Shown here piece by piece: positions 11,674-23,776 of a stretch of DNA of 64,000 bases. The stretch is taken from NCBI GenBank assembly GCA_031213475.1, contig JARUPZ010000018.1, forward strand, positions 4,687,680 through 4,751,679, read 5' to 3'. Below the pieces are notes generated by a model. The model worked only from the letters and a program-made list of their open reading frames with translations. It did not search any database and was not told the DNA's origin. The translations under genes and the position numbers were made by a program. This DNA is from Nereocystis luetkeana (Eukaryota > Sar > Phaeophyceae > Laminariales > Laminariaceae). Position 1 is the stretch's first letter; every line of letters begins with the position of its first letter.

Positions 11674-12456
11674 GTGTGTGTGTGTGTGTTCTTCACATTA
11701 AACCGTTCTTTCTACCCGTCGACATCCAGCACAACCAGTGTCCGTGCCGATTCTTCCATCCTAGAAGAGATACAAGTTCTGTGGTCACAAAGCTACGCCA
11801 CAGAGATACTACGTTGCCACGTGTGCAGTGTGAACTGCAGTGGGCAATGCAAAGCCATGTCATCATACTAGATACGACAGGCACGACATACGCAATCTAT
11901 GAAATAGTGCAACGAAAAGAAACAATCAAAGAGAAAACAAAAACAAGGTAGACAAGTCGAAAAAGAAAAAGAAGAAAAAAAATGAAAGCAAAATCTAAGA
12001 GAAACAATCTGTCGTGCCCCCCCCCCCGCAGGCGAGGTGGCCTACACTTGAAAAAGAACGAGCTGGAAAAAAGAAGAAATAACAAAAGACACCACTGCTT
12101 GTGAACAGAGTAAGACAAAGAACCAAGGAGAAAGTAACAAGGAAAAATAACAAAGGGGAAATAACAGGCAGACCAAAGCCCAAAGCACCTTCTAGGTGGC
12201 GGCAGCAGCTTGTGGTACGAGTAGTATAGCCAGGTTCTCCCTGCTAATCCGCCTGGTACCTTGCTACCCAGACTGCCGTCTCCGCCCTGCGTTCGTCAAC
12301 TATGCCCAGCCCCTTGGCGTCAGACAATACGAGCCGAGCAGAGCAGGTTCGTCTTCCTACCACGCCACACGGCTCCTTGAGTACGGCTTATCAATCAGAA
12401 AAGGAAGAGGAAGAGAAAAAATGAAATGAAAATCACGGAGAGTCAGCGCAAGAAAG

Positions 12457-12489
<33 letters not shown>

Positions 12490-14686
12490 AAAAGAGAAGA
12501 CAAGGGAAGACCACGTTCGAGCCAGCTGCACCAGTTGGTAGCACTAGTAGTATGGTCATATTCTACTTCCTAGTCGACTTGGTGCCTTGCTACCCTGTCT
12601 GCCATCTCCTTCCTACTTTCGTCTACCGCCGTTTCCCTTCTACCCCTCCTGTTCCCCCCCCTCTCCGCATTCACTCGGTCGGGCTTTATGCCACTTCTCC
12701 TGTTGCCCCCTCCCCCCCCGTTCCTTTGGGCACCATCCACGGCGGATGCGCGGCGCTGTCTACTCATCTCAGCCTCAGCCTCGTGCCACCTCACCATGAA
12801 CCGTTCGGCTGCTTCAAGGATCCCCCGGTACCACTTCCCCACCTTTTTGGCTGCAGTGGACCACAACGCGGTCTCAACTCCAAACACCAAGGGGGCAACT
12901 TCCGTTGACCCTTCGGTGGCTCGGAACTCCCTAAGGTCTTCGACTATGCATCTATGCCAAGTCTTACACTGTCCGCCTGGTCTCGGGTTCTCCCCACCAG
13001 CTATCGTCCCGAGCATTACCCGATTGGGTAATCGCTCCTTGCTTTGCCGTGCCACGCCCCCCGCAAAGAAGAGCCGCCGTTTGCGAATGGTCGTTTCGAT
13101 GCTCTCGCAACGTGTCATCTTGAGGGCCTTCGCGTACGAGAGGGTGGCATGGTCAGTACGAAGTCGGCGCTGGAAGCCAATGACTCGCAACAGGACTTGG
13201 TGGTGAGCCGTTCGAAGCTTGGCAAAGTGTTCCGCTCTGAGGGTCCACGTCACACACCCGTACAGCAGGGTCTCAATCACCTCGGCCTTCAGCATTCGGA
13301 CTTTAAGGCTAAGGGGGGCGGTCGTCCTATCATACAACTCCGGGCCGAACCGTTTGAAGCATGCTCGCATGAGGCGGATCCGTCGGTCGATTTCGAGCGA
13401 GAGGTCAGCGTTTTCGTGGATAACGCCGCCTAGGTATAAGAACTGGGTCGTCTGCTTATACCTCTGACCTGCCGCTTCGATGACGAGCGGTGGTGCGAGG
13501 GTTGTCCGGTCTGGTGTTTGTAGGACCATTGTCTCAGTCTTCTTTTCCGACACCGTGAGGCCTGCTGCTTCGAAGACAGTCACGATGACTGTCATCATTT
13601 TTGCGAGCCCTTCAGCCGACTTCGAGACAATTCCTGCATCGTCGGCGTACAACATGCCCCATACAGACCTTCGCACGCACGCCAATGGCTCCTCCTTCCC
13701 TGTTCGAACTACTCCAGCTTCCAAGAGTTGGACCAAATCCCTTACAATGGCTTCGTCTTGGCTGAAGCGTACTAGTACGGCGTGTAACGCAGCAGCGAAG
13801 AACACGTTGAACAGTAACGGTGACAGTACACAGCCTTGCCGTAGCCCCTGCGTGACATCAAACCATTCCGAGAGCTCGCCGTCATCAGTACGCACGCGAG
13901 CCCGCATGCCATCGTGGAAATTACGGATAATTCTCAGCATCTTGGTTGGTACGCCAAAGCGTGTGAGTACCTTCCATAACAGCTCTCGGTCGACAGAGTC
14001 GTACGCTTTCTGCAGATCGATGAAGCACACGTATAAGGGGATTTTCCTCTGTCGTCCGAGCTCTTGCAGCCGGCGCACGACGAACAACATATCAATCGTT
14101 GATCGTGCGGGGCGGAAGCCGCACTGCTCCTCGGGGAGTAGTTCCTCGGTCTCGCAGTAGTTGCTGAGGCGGGACGCGACGATTTTCAACAACACTTTGC
14201 CTGCGTGGGCAACAAGCGAGATCCCTCTATAGTTGTTGCAGTCAGTTCGATCCTTCTTTTTGTGAAGGACCTTGATGATCGCATCTTTCCATTGCTGAGG
14301 GACTTCTCCTGTTAACCAAACATTGACAAGGATGTTGTGAAAGCGCTGGGCGAATGCCGGGTGGTCGATTTTTAGGAGTTCGACCGGGAGACCATCTGGC
14401 CCGACAGCTTTCCAATTCGACATCCCCTTCAGTGCTTCGGTCATCTCGTCTATGGATGGTTCATCTTCAAGCGACAGTTTAGGCGGTCGCGGTGGCACGA
14501 GCTCGATGATCGTGGGATCGAGTTTCAGCGACTTCGTGTTCAAGAGTTTGTGATAAAACCCCGCCCATCGTTCACGAATTCGCACCTTATCCCGTAGGAT
14601 CGTGCCATCCTCGTCCCTAATGAACTGTTCGCTCCTCGCTTTAGTACAGGGCATCCACCACCGTCGTCGATTCTGTCCGAGTCAAC
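11674..14686 (-). mobile_element. LINE-A copy 1, 5'-truncated non-LTR retrotransposon
   Basis: Transcribed right to left. The reverse transcriptase frame (12570-14654) is followed by ~900 bases of pyrimidine-rich 3' untranslated sequence. This contains a T30 run (A on the plus strand, 12458-12487) and a G10 run near 12013-12023, and ends in a short AC repeat at about 11674-11690. The same AC-ending 3' terminus recurs at seven other places in the window, which fixes the 3' end of the family. Upstream of the frame (above about 14686) a TGA interrupts the reading frame and no endonuclease domain is recognisable, so this copy is 5'-truncated or decayed there. Confidence 0.88.
12570..14654 (-). 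CDS. Non-LTR retrotransposon reverse transcriptase (LINE-A ORF)
   Basis: An intact frame of 694 codons encoding a LINE-type reverse transcriptase, which would copy its own RNA at a nicked chromosomal target. The RT blocks appear in order: [11 protein letters not shown] (80-90), NYRGISLV (141-148), [16 protein letters not shown] (175-190), [12 protein letters not shown] with the first catalytic Asp (211-222), [14 protein letters not shown] (270-283), and the catalytic YADD (336-339). The C-terminal [13 protein letters not shown] block is typical of endonuclease-RT type LINEs. An apurinic endonuclease domain would be expected upstream but is not seen. Seven in-frame codons precede the ATG before the upstream TGA region, so the annotated Met is probably internal to the original polyprotein. 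A relative of 162 codons lies at 44365-44853. Confidence 0.9.
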   Translation of the reverse strand: MPCTKARSEQFIRDEDGTILRDKVRIRERWAGFYHKLLNTKSLKLDPTIIELVPPRPPKLSLEDEPSIDEMTEALKGMSNWKAVGPDGLPVELLKIDHPAFAQRFHNILVNVWLTGEVPQQWKDAIIKVLHKKKDRTDCNNYRGISLVAHAGKVLLKIVASRLSNYCETEELLPEEQCGFRPARSTIDMLFVVRRLQELGRQRKIPLYVCFIDLQKAYDSVDRELLWKVLTRFGVPTKMLRIIRNFHDGMRARVRTDDGELSEWFDVTQGLRQGCVLSPLLFNVFFAAALHAVLVRFSQDEAIVRDLVQLLEAGVVRTGKEEPLACVRRSVWGMLYADDAGIVSKSAEGLAKMMTVIVTVFEAAGLTVSEKKTETMVLQTPDRTTLAPPLVIEAAGQRYKQTTQFLYLGGVIHENADLSLEIDRRIRLMRACFKRFGPELYDRTTAPLSLKVRMLKAEVIETLLYGCVTWTLRAEHFAKLRTAHHQVLLRVIGFQRRLRTDHATLSYAKALKMTRCESIETTIRKRRLFFAGGVARQSKERLPNRVMLGTIAGGENPRPGGQCKTWHRCIVEDLREFRATEGSTEVAPLVFGVETALWSTAAKKVGKWYRGILEAAERFMVRWHEAEAEMSRQRRASAVDGAQRNGGGGGNRRSGIKPDRVNAERGGNRRGRRETAVDESRKEMADRVARHQVD

Positions 14687-15658
14687 CGCACGACCCGCTC
14701 TCGACATACGGGATCGCAAAAAGATGGTTGGCAGCGTTTTACGGTCTATTCGTAGCCTCTTCCACTATGTTGGCTCCCTCGTCATCCGTGAGGGTGGGCG
14801 GGTAATTGGCGAGTGAAGAATGGCACGCACCGCTCTCACTGCTGTTTGAGCGCTCCTCCTCCTATTAATATTATTCGTGTTCAACTAGTAATAGCAGTCA
14901 GTACTACTCGTAGCCTGAGTAAAAGGGTGCATCCCCTTCCTCACGAAACTTTCCAACACTACGAACGTACTCCGGTTCGTTCAAGTGACGATTCAATGGG
15001 CTTGACGAAATTCAAGACCGAAGGTATACTGCTGCTGTACCCTTTCTTTGTACTGTTTTGTAGTACGTATCATACTTCGAAGTATGTTCAACATAGGTAC
15101 AGGTAGCACACCTTACACTTAGTAAAATGCGAGTAAACTTCGCGGACGGCTGTTGTTGTGAAAAAAATGTTTGGCGGTTGTACCAATAACTGTATGTGCA
15201 CCAATCCTGATCGATGGCAAGAGTTATTTGTTCATTTTTTCCATCCTATATACAAGTAAGTACTATCTTCTTTGCCCTCGTTTTTTTCTCTCGTTCTTAT
15301 TTATAGCGCAGATCCGGGGTCACAGCAAGCAGTGCACAAACTTTTCTCTTTCCCCCCCCCCAACACGGCTCTTGCCTTGCATTTATATCGCGAGCAAGAC
15401 TTTGGGCCCTTTCTCCCGTCGTTGACTCGCATCGAATGGAAAGAACGAAGTAACGACCGTCTACAGCAGCTTAACAGTACTGAGTAGCTCTCCACATCCG
15501 ACATCCATCATGATGTTAGGTCTGACTATATGTACGTATACCCTGGTATATTATATCTCGTTCAGATGTACCTAACCTGGTACCTGCTTGCTGCTGGGTA
15601 CGGTTGGTTTCGTAAGCGAGCGAAGTTTTTAACTTATTTAACCCTCATTTTAGTACTA
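14687..15658. other. Unassigned, with a tSINE remnant at about 15285-15470
   Basis: No gene is seen. The segment around 15285-15470 shares GATCCGGGGTCACA, a C-run and TCGACTCGCATCGAAT-like words with the tSINE bodies at 50-54 kb, so it is an old truncated copy. Confidence 0.5.
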
Positions 15659-15766
15659 TTAAGGGGGACCATAATAGTAAATAGGACCTACGATGTAGAC
15701 GAAAACCTATATAATTACCTATTTTTACTAACAATATTTGGTCCTATTTACTATGATCCCCCGTAA
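15659..15766 (+). mobile_element. TA-MITE
   Basis: Terminal inverted repeats of GGGGGACCATA type with TA duplications at 15657-15658 and 15767-15768. The core contains TACTAACAATATTTGGTCC. No coding capacity. Confidence 0.9.
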
Positions 15767-16505
15767 TAATATTATCAATACAAAACTGATCCCATTCTGT
15801 TCCCAAGTGGTTTGATGCATACAACACTCGCTTATTAATATCATGCGGGTGGTTGTTTGGGTTCTCTTCAGAGTATTGTTGCCCCCCCCCCATTATATAT
15901 AAGTTGGGTTGGCGTCGGTTGGCAACGACACTGTAAAACGTGCCGCTTACTACGTGAGCTAGACAACCAGGGTACCGTTTTTTTGTTTGTTTGTTGTTTT
16001 TTGGCGGTCGGTCATAGCTGGTTGTCGAGTTAGATCGTTTGTGCGAGGTGAACAAAACCTTAACTCCGCACATTGTACAAGTGGGAATGGTCGTATCAGG
16101 TAGTGTTCAAGGAAGGGCACCCAAGAGGCAGTTCATAGTAACCCCATTAAATTATTGCTGTCTCTGGAAATGCCTACACCGGAAATTGAATCAACTAATA
16201 GAAGCTGTCATCCCTATCTATCTATGCAAGTCCGCCTCGAAAGCGGTTCTTAGGCTCATTCTTATCGGAGAGCTTTTTTTCCCAATTTTTCGACATTTTT
16301 TTCGCGCAATGTTTCAATTTTCTGTGAAGATGGTACCGGGTATATAGCTGGTTAAGGGGCACAGGGATGTCGGTGCTGGGTAGAGCACGCTGCTTGTAGT
16401 TCACGAGCTTGTTATTATTGCTCCTGTAGTGAGTTGAGAGGCAGGGGGAGAACTCGAGTGAGCGGTAGGGGGGGCTTCGCCAGGAACACGGCTCAGCCCA
16501 GATGT

Positions 16506-16741
16506 CAACCAGAACTAGCCTGGTATGCAGATACGAGTATTCCCATACAGAAGATTTCCAAAGCGCTACGTACGTGTAGTCATACAAGAACCGCATACAT
16601 ACGGGTATGTTCCCAAAACGCTACGCGAAACCGAATAAGCTTCGCAAACGGGTATGTTCCCAAAACGCTACGCTTGATCCGTGTAAGATTCGCAAACGGT
16701 AAATGTACGTTCCTATACGATAGATATGCTACTCCATCACA
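16506..16741 (+). repeat. Direct repeat, left copy (LTR-like)
   Basis: Shares ~235 bases with 17261-17503: CAACCAGAACTAGC at the start, tandem GGGTATGTTCCCAAAACGCT units inside, and CTACTCCATCACA at the end. Position and CA-ending suggest remnants of long terminal repeats around the gypsy integrase fragment. This copy lacks the TACCTGGTA motif present in its partner. Confidence 0.7.
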
Positions 16742-17086
16742 TTAGCCCACCCTGAATAGTCGTAGATGCAGGTCACACGACGATAAAAGATGATGACCAT
16801 ATCATCCCTAAAATTCGGGAAGAGAGATCGAAGATGCGGCTATTCAACACAGAAATGAGGTGATAGATCTACCCCACACCTCGTAGTGAGGGTTAGACGC
16901 CTCACTCAAGAAAAGAGAGGATAAAAACAAAACCCAGGAAACCAGACAAGGCGCACGGGCGGAAAAAGCCGACTTCACCGCACCGACGACAACACCGTTC
17001 TCCTGGTTCGACAACCACTTAAGTCTCACCACACTGGAACCAGCTGCGCATCCTCCACCGCACCACCCCCACGCATCTACGTTCCG

Positions 17087-17260
17087 ATGTTGATGCGTCC
17101 TTGGGTGCTGCACACCTGCCACGCCACCGCTTCCTGCCACTTGGGAGTCTCCCGCACGGTCAGCATGCTTGCGCGCTTTTTCTGGTGGATCGGTATGGAC
17201 ATCTCCGCCCGCTGGTGGATCCGGCGCTGTCTCAAGTGCCAGGCGCGTAAGACCTCGCGC
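17087..17260 (+). pseudogene. Ty3/gypsy-type integrase zinc-binding (H2C2) fragment
   Basis: 58 codons match the HHCC zinc-binding module at the N-terminus of retroelement integrases: a His-rich start (VLHTCHATASCHLGVSRT), the FFWWIGMD core, and RRCLKCQARK with the paired Cys. This module binds Zn and steadies integrase multimers. The frame then runs directly into the LTR-like repeat at 17261, so the catalytic DDE core has been deleted. The rest of the gypsy element is absent. Confidence 0.75.
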
Positions 17261-17503
17261 CAACCAGAACTAGCATGGTATGCAGATACGAGTATTCCCA
17301 TACAGAAGATTCCCAAAGCGCTACGTACGTGTAGTCATACAAGAATTGAACACGGGTATGTTCCCAAAACGCTACGCGAAACCGTATAATATTCGCAAAC
17401 GGGTATGTTCCCAAAACGCTACGCTTGATCCGTATAAGATTCGCAAACGGTAAATAAATGTACGTTCCTATACGATACCTGGTAGATATGCTACTCCATC
17501 ACA
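17261..17503 (+). repeat. Direct repeat, right copy (LTR-like)
   Basis: Partner of 16506-16741. It differs by substitutions, a short indel and one clean extra block: ACGATAGATATG in the left copy is ACGA-TACCTGGTA-GATATG here (about 17483-17491). Confidence 0.7.
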
Positions 17504-17934
17504 CTTCCATATTTTCCTGGTTTTTTTTCTCCAAATATGGAAATGTTAACGAACTTGATATTTTTGCTTCTGGAGAATTTCACGAATAGTGACAGAACGC
17601 CTCCGTATATCGATACATATCTCCAATTATTTCCAAACTTTGGAAATTTTGGAAAAAAAGCTCTCCGATAAGAATGAACCTTCGTATTATAGGATGCAGC
17701 TCACCCTTCATGCGACTCGCGAGACACCTCACGGCGCTTCGCGCTTGGTGCAAGCAATGTCTACCTGGTCGGTGAAAACCCGACATGCCCCGTCCCGGCA
17801 TTGTTTGTAGGGATGCGAGGGTCTATGGTCATACGACTACGGCCATGCATGAGATCGAGTACATATCTCCTATCGAGTACACCCCCCCTCCTTCAGTATA
17901 CCTCCCCCCCCCCTGTTAACTATAGAACCCAACC

Positions 17935-18256
17935 AAGGTGTAAAAGATCGATCGATTACCCAGGCCAGGGTAATCCTTATAACACTCTCCCCCCCTCTGA
18001 ACGGCGGGATATTTTGGACGTCAGAACCGTATGCATCTGTACCCTGACCTAACCGTCTCGTTTCACTACCTGGGGAACCAGGGAAAAAATGTGTTATCAG
18101 GGATGCACGCGCAAGCGTTTCTGTAAAAGAAAAACGCTCGACGTGAGGTTCGAACCCTTGACCTGGATGGACGACGTCAAATGTGAAGGTGTTACCTACT
18201 GACCTATAGGGGTAAAAGACCGATCGATTGCCCAGGCCAGGGTAATCCTTGCAACA
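17935..18256 (-). mobile_element. mini-LTR element, copy T1
   Basis: Read right to left: a terminal repeat beginning TGTTGCAAGGATTACC (at 18256), then a tRNA-like A-box region (TAGGTCAGTAGG), an internal B-box GGGTTCGAACCTC, a purine tract, and the second repeat TGTTATAAGGATTACC at 17984. The 3' repeat is truncated after about 50 bases. See the intact copy at 39964-40324. Confidence 0.75.
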
Positions 18257-18959
18257 CCCCCCAGCCAGCAAGTATTTGTTGGTACGAGTACGAGTATATT
18301 TTCATACATGCGTGGAGCAGTATGCCTGTCCCTGGTACATTTGGTGTCATCATCTATTTGTGCATGAATGCCTATGATACGGATCGAACACACACACTGC
18401 TGCTTATTGTGTGTTCATCGTGTGTGTGCATTCATTGATATTTTTCAGAGTTAGTTGTGATCCCCCCCTCTCGCCTCTCGCCCAACAACCCCCCCCCCCC
18501 TCCCCCCGCCCGCCGACCTTTCCTTAGCAATCAACCCCGCAAGTATTTTATTTTGTTGTACTATTGAAAACTACTGACTGTCGTATGTACGTACCAGGTA
18601 TGTATGAAGAGCAGTACCCAACATCATATATATACACACATTTGTTTGATATATCATGCGTATCGTAAGGTTTGAACACTGCTGCATCGCACACGGGATC
18701 GTTCTTTTAAGAGTATTCTTGCCCCCCCCCCCCTGCACTAAACTATTTCTATATATTTATAGTATGTACAATAGTATGTGTAAATTGATACCATGGTATC
18801 TTGTTCCTGGTAATAAATAGATACCATGGTATCTTGTTCCTGGTAATCATCAACCCAGCAAGGAATTGCTTTTACGTATGTATGCAGTATGTATAAACAA
18901 AGAGCACAGCAGCAGACGTGCTGTGTACTTGCTATTATCATGTTGTGTACTTGTTATTA
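18257..18959. other. Unassigned, C-rich
   Basis: No gene. C-homopolymers occur near 18488 and 18721. A tandem duplication of about 40 bases containing ATACCATGGTATCTTG sits at 18787-18846. Confidence 0.5.
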
Positions 18960-19090
18960 TCATGCTTGCCATCCGACAGTGTGCAGCATGTCATGAGCTT
19001 CAACGCTGATCACTCAAAATATTCCTGAAAGAAGGAATCCCGGAAACAAAGGAAATATATGCACGAGAGGTCTATCTACCTTCCATGTCC
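18960..19090 (+). repeat. rep-T copy
   Basis: Begins with TTATTATCAT, then GCCATCCGACAGTGTGCAGCATG and CTGAAAGAAGGAATC. The same block follows a TTA-type repeat at five or more other sites in the window. Confidence 0.65.
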
Positions 19091-19214
19091 ATTTCTCTCT
19101 ATGGTTTATCTATAATACTGTGTGTGTTGTCTTTGCTCCCCCTCCTACTTACTGTAGTAGTACCTGCTACTTTTGGTATCATGCGTCCCAAACGGGTCGA
19201 ACTTTATTTCCAGT

Positions 19215-19765
19215 TTTCGGAGGATTGTCCCCCCCCCCCCCCCCCTATTTTACATAGGTTGGGTTGAACACTGTAAAACATGCCGCTCACTGCGTCAGCT
19301 AGACAACCAGGGTACCGTTTTTTTTTTTTGGCGGTCGCCCACAGCTGGTTGTCGAGTTAGATCATTTGTGCGAGGTAAACAACCTTTACTCCGCACAATT
19401 GGAAATGATCGTATCACGTACCTGGTAGTGTTCAACGTAAGGCACCCAAGAGGCAGTTACATAGTACTCCCATTGCGGTCTCTGGAAATGCCTACACCGG
19501 AATTTAAATCAACTCATTGAAGCTGTCGTCCATATGCAAGCCCTCCTAAAAAAAAGCGGTTCCTGGTAGGATGCAGCCTCCCCCTTCATGCGACTCGCCA
19601 GACACCTCACGGCGCTTCGCGCTTGGTACAAGCAATGTCTGCCTGGTCGGTGAAAACCCGACATACTCCGTCCCGGCATTGTAGGGATGCGAGGGTCTGT
19701 GGTCATACGACTACGCCCATGCATGAGATCGAGTACATCTCTCCTATCGAGCACACCCCCCCTAT
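19215..19765 (+). repeat. rep-Q copy 2, uninterrupted
   Basis: Starts at a C16 run (19231-19246), continues TAGGTTGGGTTG and CTGTAAAACATGCCG, and ends GAGCACACCCCCCC. It serves as the empty-site reference for the transposon in copy 1. It carries one TACCTGGTA (about 19418) at a place where copy 1 has a simple TA. Confidence 0.75.
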
Positions 19766-21077
19766 TTATAGGGTAAATAGACGAGATTGTGATGAAAACA
19801 AACGGATTCACACGGCTACTGGTACGCGAAACAGCTGAAACTGCAATTTCGTGTGGGGAGCCTGGACGCGCCGGAAAGAAGAAAGAGATGTACCAGCAGT
19901 CGGGAGGAGGAGGAAGAAGACGCGCAGAAACTCAATTTGTGGGAGAAACGCGAGATATACAGGGAGGAACGGGATGTGTTGGAGGCAGGAGGAGGGAGCA
20001 GACAGACGGAGAAAATAGACAAACGAATGTGACACCCAGAAGTTTAGTAAAACAGGCATCAACAGCGAAAAAACGATCGCTATCCTACAGTAGGAGATAG
20101 ATGGCGGCCACAAAGGCAAAACAGGAAGGGGATAAGGTAGGCGAAAAAAAAACAATGAAATGTGTGGAAAATAACACGTACCACTCCGACCCGAAAATTT
20201 AGGGACAATTAATATATAATGGTTCAATTCAAACGGTCCTTATGTTTTAGGTCAGAGTGGTAGTAATGAGCGCCCAAGTGTTGGAGGTGTCCCCCTACCA
20301 AGAGTAGAAACTGTGCTCCATCTCGAAAGGGATGCGTAGTCAATGATCAAATGACCAGACTGTAAGGCAGGCAACCAATGAGTGCATAACCCCCCCCTGC
20401 CTCCTCCTCGTACAACTACGGCCGTGCATGATGATGAGCACACCTATCCCTCTCCCCCCCTCCCTCCCCCCGCTCCCCACTATCAGCCCCAAAGTTAATG
20501 GCGCGGATTACATTCAGTACTACTGCTGCTGCTGCTGCTGCTGTTGTAGTAGACCGTACGTACATGGAATGGACAAAATAATGCACGCAGCAGGTAGACA
20601 TTCATATGCATGGTGTGCGTCTGGTACCATCAGGTGTGATATGCATCATACCAGGCATGTGTCATAGGTTACATCATCAATATCTACTAATAATATTAGC
20701 ATCATAGCAGTAGCAGTGCATTTCTACTGTATGCACTCAGGTAGATACATGTACTCTACATCCAAATATATGTCGACTGCATTGATTGGGTGAATGGACC
20801 GATATCGCCCTGCCTCATACAATCGTCACGCTGCCACCCATGCAATTTACGGGGGGGGGGGTTGGGGGTATACGCTGTGTAGAGTGTATATCAATACTTT
20901 GTGGATGGACCAAAATCGCCACACCTCATAAATGTACCCCCGTGATATTTACGGCGGGGGGGGGGGGGGGTCGAAGGTCCATCAATACATACGAGGGACT
21001 ATATGTACATCCCTGGTACTCTTCTATTCTACACCACTCGTATCAAATACCTACGTAGAAGGGTAGACACAATACTA
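19766..21077. other. Unassigned; two G-runs and a (CTG)n
   Basis: No gene recognised. A short CTG repeat lies at 20521-20543. Two blocks sharing GGATGGACC...ATCGCC...CTCATA and a G-run (about 20796-20865 and 20902-20970) look like a diverged tandem duplication. Confidence 0.45.
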
Positions 21078-21437
21078 TTACGGGTGGCCATAGTTAATAA
21101 GACCAAACATTGTTAGTAAAAATGGTTAAATATATAGATTTTTATGTATACCTTAGGTCCTGAGCCATGCCACAGTAGGGGTGCACCAGAAGTTCCTGAG
21201 CCCCTAACATGAGGAGCTCAATGTCTCACCCGATAATGTACTTGGAAAAAAATCGTTTGTGCCACTCGACCGGCACCTGTATGCGCTATTAATAGTCCTA
21301 AAACGAATATAGGAGTAAAATTTTCGTCCTAACTGGTAGTTCCTCACTTAAGGAACGCAACTGGTCAGAAACCTTTGTCCCACAAAGTGCAACCCCTACC
21401 GTGGGGTGCCTCTCCTACTAGCTATGGTCCCCCGTAA
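21078..21437 (-). mobile_element. TA-MITE interrupted by a GAGGC-MITE
   Basis: TA duplications at 21076-21077 and 21438-21439, body in reverse orientation. It runs normally to GGTCCT and is then broken by 21162-21416, resuming at CTAGCTATGGTCCCCCGTAA. Confidence 0.85.
21162..21412. mobile_element. GAGGC-MITE (4-bp target duplication)
   Basis: The ends are GAGCCATGCCACAGTAGGGG and the complement-like CCCCTACCGTGGGGTGCCTC. A 4-bp duplication, TCCT, flanks it exactly (21158-21161 and 21413-21416), inside a TA-MITE whose uninterrupted sequence is known. No coding capacity. Confidence 0.85.
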
Positions 21438-21439
21438 TA

Positions 21440-23660
21440 CCAGCAATTATGCCAGGGGACCACGGTTTGGCCCCTTGACTGACCTGACCGCCCCCCGGCA
21501 CCAACAACACTACGGCAGTAGACGGCAGCAGTATATATATATTAAGACCAAAAGAAGCCTTGATGAGCACCAAAATACCGGCCCCCCATCAAGAGTCATC
21601 GCGACTCCGCCGTTTAGAAATGCGGGAGCTGGTTTTCAGGAGCCGCATGTCCCACCGACACAACCCCGACCGGCTTTTCCCCCGAAACTCCAAATTTTCC
21701 CGCTTATATGTGGTATATTGTATACATACACAGTTAAAGCAGGGTGGGCTAGTGTTACATGGTATTTTGACCGGAAGGCCGGTAAACCCCTAGGGTTAGG
21801 ATGCGGGAAAGGACTTCGTGTTGTTTGAGTGGCCTTGTTGTCCGAGAGGAAAGCAGGGGACAAGTGAGACATGCATCGAACCTGTCTTCTCAGCACGCTT
21901 CACCCACGGCCTAATTTGGGAATATTGTTGCTCTTCCTCTATCTTTTCAAGCAACCTACACAAGCAAGCGAGTGGCAACGGGGACCTGCTTAATAGGCAA
22001 ACCAGGCAGGGGATACCCCGTTTCTCCGTAGCAGTCGCGTTCCGCGGGGTGTATACTCGTATATATATGAAACTGCGACCACAAGCAGTCGCCAAGAGGA
22101 TGACAGTCTAGTTATATACATGTATGTAGAGGATGAGAGTGTTGGTGATTTTGTGTTTTGTTTTGCTCTTTTTGATTTGACAATACTCCAAAAAAAAGTA
22201 ATTGACATTGGTTCCAAGCACTTTTCCCCCCAAAGCGTAAATGGTGTTCTTTCGTTGCTATGCATACGAAAACTGTCGCACTCTAATATCAAGTAGTTCG
22301 GCTCCTAAACATGGGGGGTGGCAGCTCTTCCAAGAGAGATGGTACGGTTTCAGTGACCTAAGCAGGAGATACGTTTATTATGGAGGCATTTGTGTTTCAC
22401 ACTAAAGAGGGGACACGCCTGTTGGCAGCCCCTCCTTGTGAGAATTAGGGCTCACGGCTTCCCAATGATATTCCTTCCCTCTTACTTGCTCCCTGCACGG
22501 GGCGCTAGCTTGGGCATGCTGGCTTGGGAATAAAACAACCAAAGACCATCACCATTTTCCATCCCCTGTCTGGAGACCACCACCACACAACACCAGAAGT
22601 CTTTTAAGCCTTCTCCGAGTCCAGCGGGTTCATCGGCACGATCGGATCGTCGCTAGTTCTGAGGTTGGTCAAGCCTCCCTATTCGTCGTGATCCGGCGGC
22701 ACCACGACGAGTAGCTGTGATAATCGATAGGCCATTACTGCACTACCATGCAAACCTAAATTCCAGCATCACGTCTCGTAACATGGTGTCCAACCCGAGG
22801 ATCGAACTCGGGTTTCCACAGATTATAGTAGCACGTTTCGTGACAGAGGTAGTATGGGCTGGGATAGTAAGCAGGGGTTTTCATTCACTCCGACATAACC
22901 CTGTGGTCAGTACCTAGTACACGCATACTGCTCACTGGAAATAATGGCGACGACGCCAAAACTCGGGTGCGTTTGTAGATGATATATTCGATGTATTATG
23001 TCGTTCTACCGTAGACTATGTACGATACATTCTCGGAGGGCAAAATACAATAATATCATCGGGACACAGAGACAAACCGAAACAGGCAACAAGGACGAAC
23101 GAAACAAACAAAAACACGAAAATGTGGTAGCCAGGGTCGGAGATATCGTAGATCTCGTAACACGCACGCGCGAAGGACACGTCACCGGTCAAGCAAATAT
23201 CAAATCTCGCGTCATGAGCGGTCTCACGTCATTGACGGTGTTGACCCGTCCTCGGGAGATAGCTATATATCGGGAGACAATCTGCCGCAGATTCTGGGGT
23301 GACAAAAAGTCCTCCCCGCGGAGTCAGACTAGCTCTAGCATCTCCTTGCTAAATATCAACGAAGGCCTCTCTCTCTTCGGCTTACGTCGGCCGTAACGAC
23401 GGCTACAAGGGACCCTCGCTCCGCAACCCCATCACGGCGACGTCTCCGCGACTATACATCGGTACGAACGACGAGCACAGGTAGTACAAAAAACATGGAA
23501 AACAAAACTTTTTATCCAATCAATACATCAACCTCGTTCTGTAATTTCAAATATATATGCACAAGTATACCGAAATCATATTATTCACTACAACAATCCA
23601 TACGGTATCTACGTATCCACAGAGTATCTCCTATCACATTTTACGTAGCTCTTACTATTA
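21440..23660. other. Unassigned; isolated tRNA-like T-arm at about 22790-22816
   Basis: No gene recognised. On the minus strand at about 22790-22816, ACCCGAGTTCGATCCTCGGGT forms a perfect T-arm with a consensus B-box. I could not build the rest of a cloverleaf, so it is more likely a tRNA-derived repeat than a tRNA gene. Confidence 0.45.
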
Positions 23661-23774
23661 TTACGGGGGACCATAATTAATAGGACCTATGGTATAGATG
23701 AAAACCTATACCAGGTATATTTCACTATTTTTAGTAACAATACTTGGTCCTATTAACTAGGGGGTCCCCCGTAA
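23661..23774 (+). mobile_element. TA-MITE carrying an internal TACCAGGTA
   Basis: Complete copy with TA duplications (23659-23660, 23775-23776). Where other copies read CCTATATATTTCA, this one reads CCTATACCAGGTATATTTCA, an exact CCAGG plus TA insertion at a TA. Confidence 0.92.
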
Positions 23775-23776
23775 TA

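Larger units (their letters stand above)
16253..17680. mobile_element. DNA transposon with ~25-bp inverted repeats inside rep-Q
   Basis: The left end is GGCTCATTCTTATCGGAGAG and the right end is its near-complement, CTCTCCGATAAGAATGAACC. The flanks TTCTTA (left) and TTCGTA (right) look like a 6-bp target duplication with one substitution. The uninterrupted rep-Q copies read TTCTTG or similar at this point. The interior carries gypsy debris rather than a transposase, so this is a non-autonomous or chimeric element. The superfamily is not assignable. Confidence 0.65.
15880..17890 (+). repeat. rep-Q copy 1, split by a 1.4-kb transposon
   Basis: The left half (15880-16252) begins with a C-run and GTTGGGTTGGCGTCGG. 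The right half (17681-17890) ends with CGAGTACACCCCCC. Both halves are adjacent in the copy at 19215-19765, so the intervening 16253-17680 is an insertion. The class of rep-Q is unknown and it has no coding frame. Confidence 0.75.
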
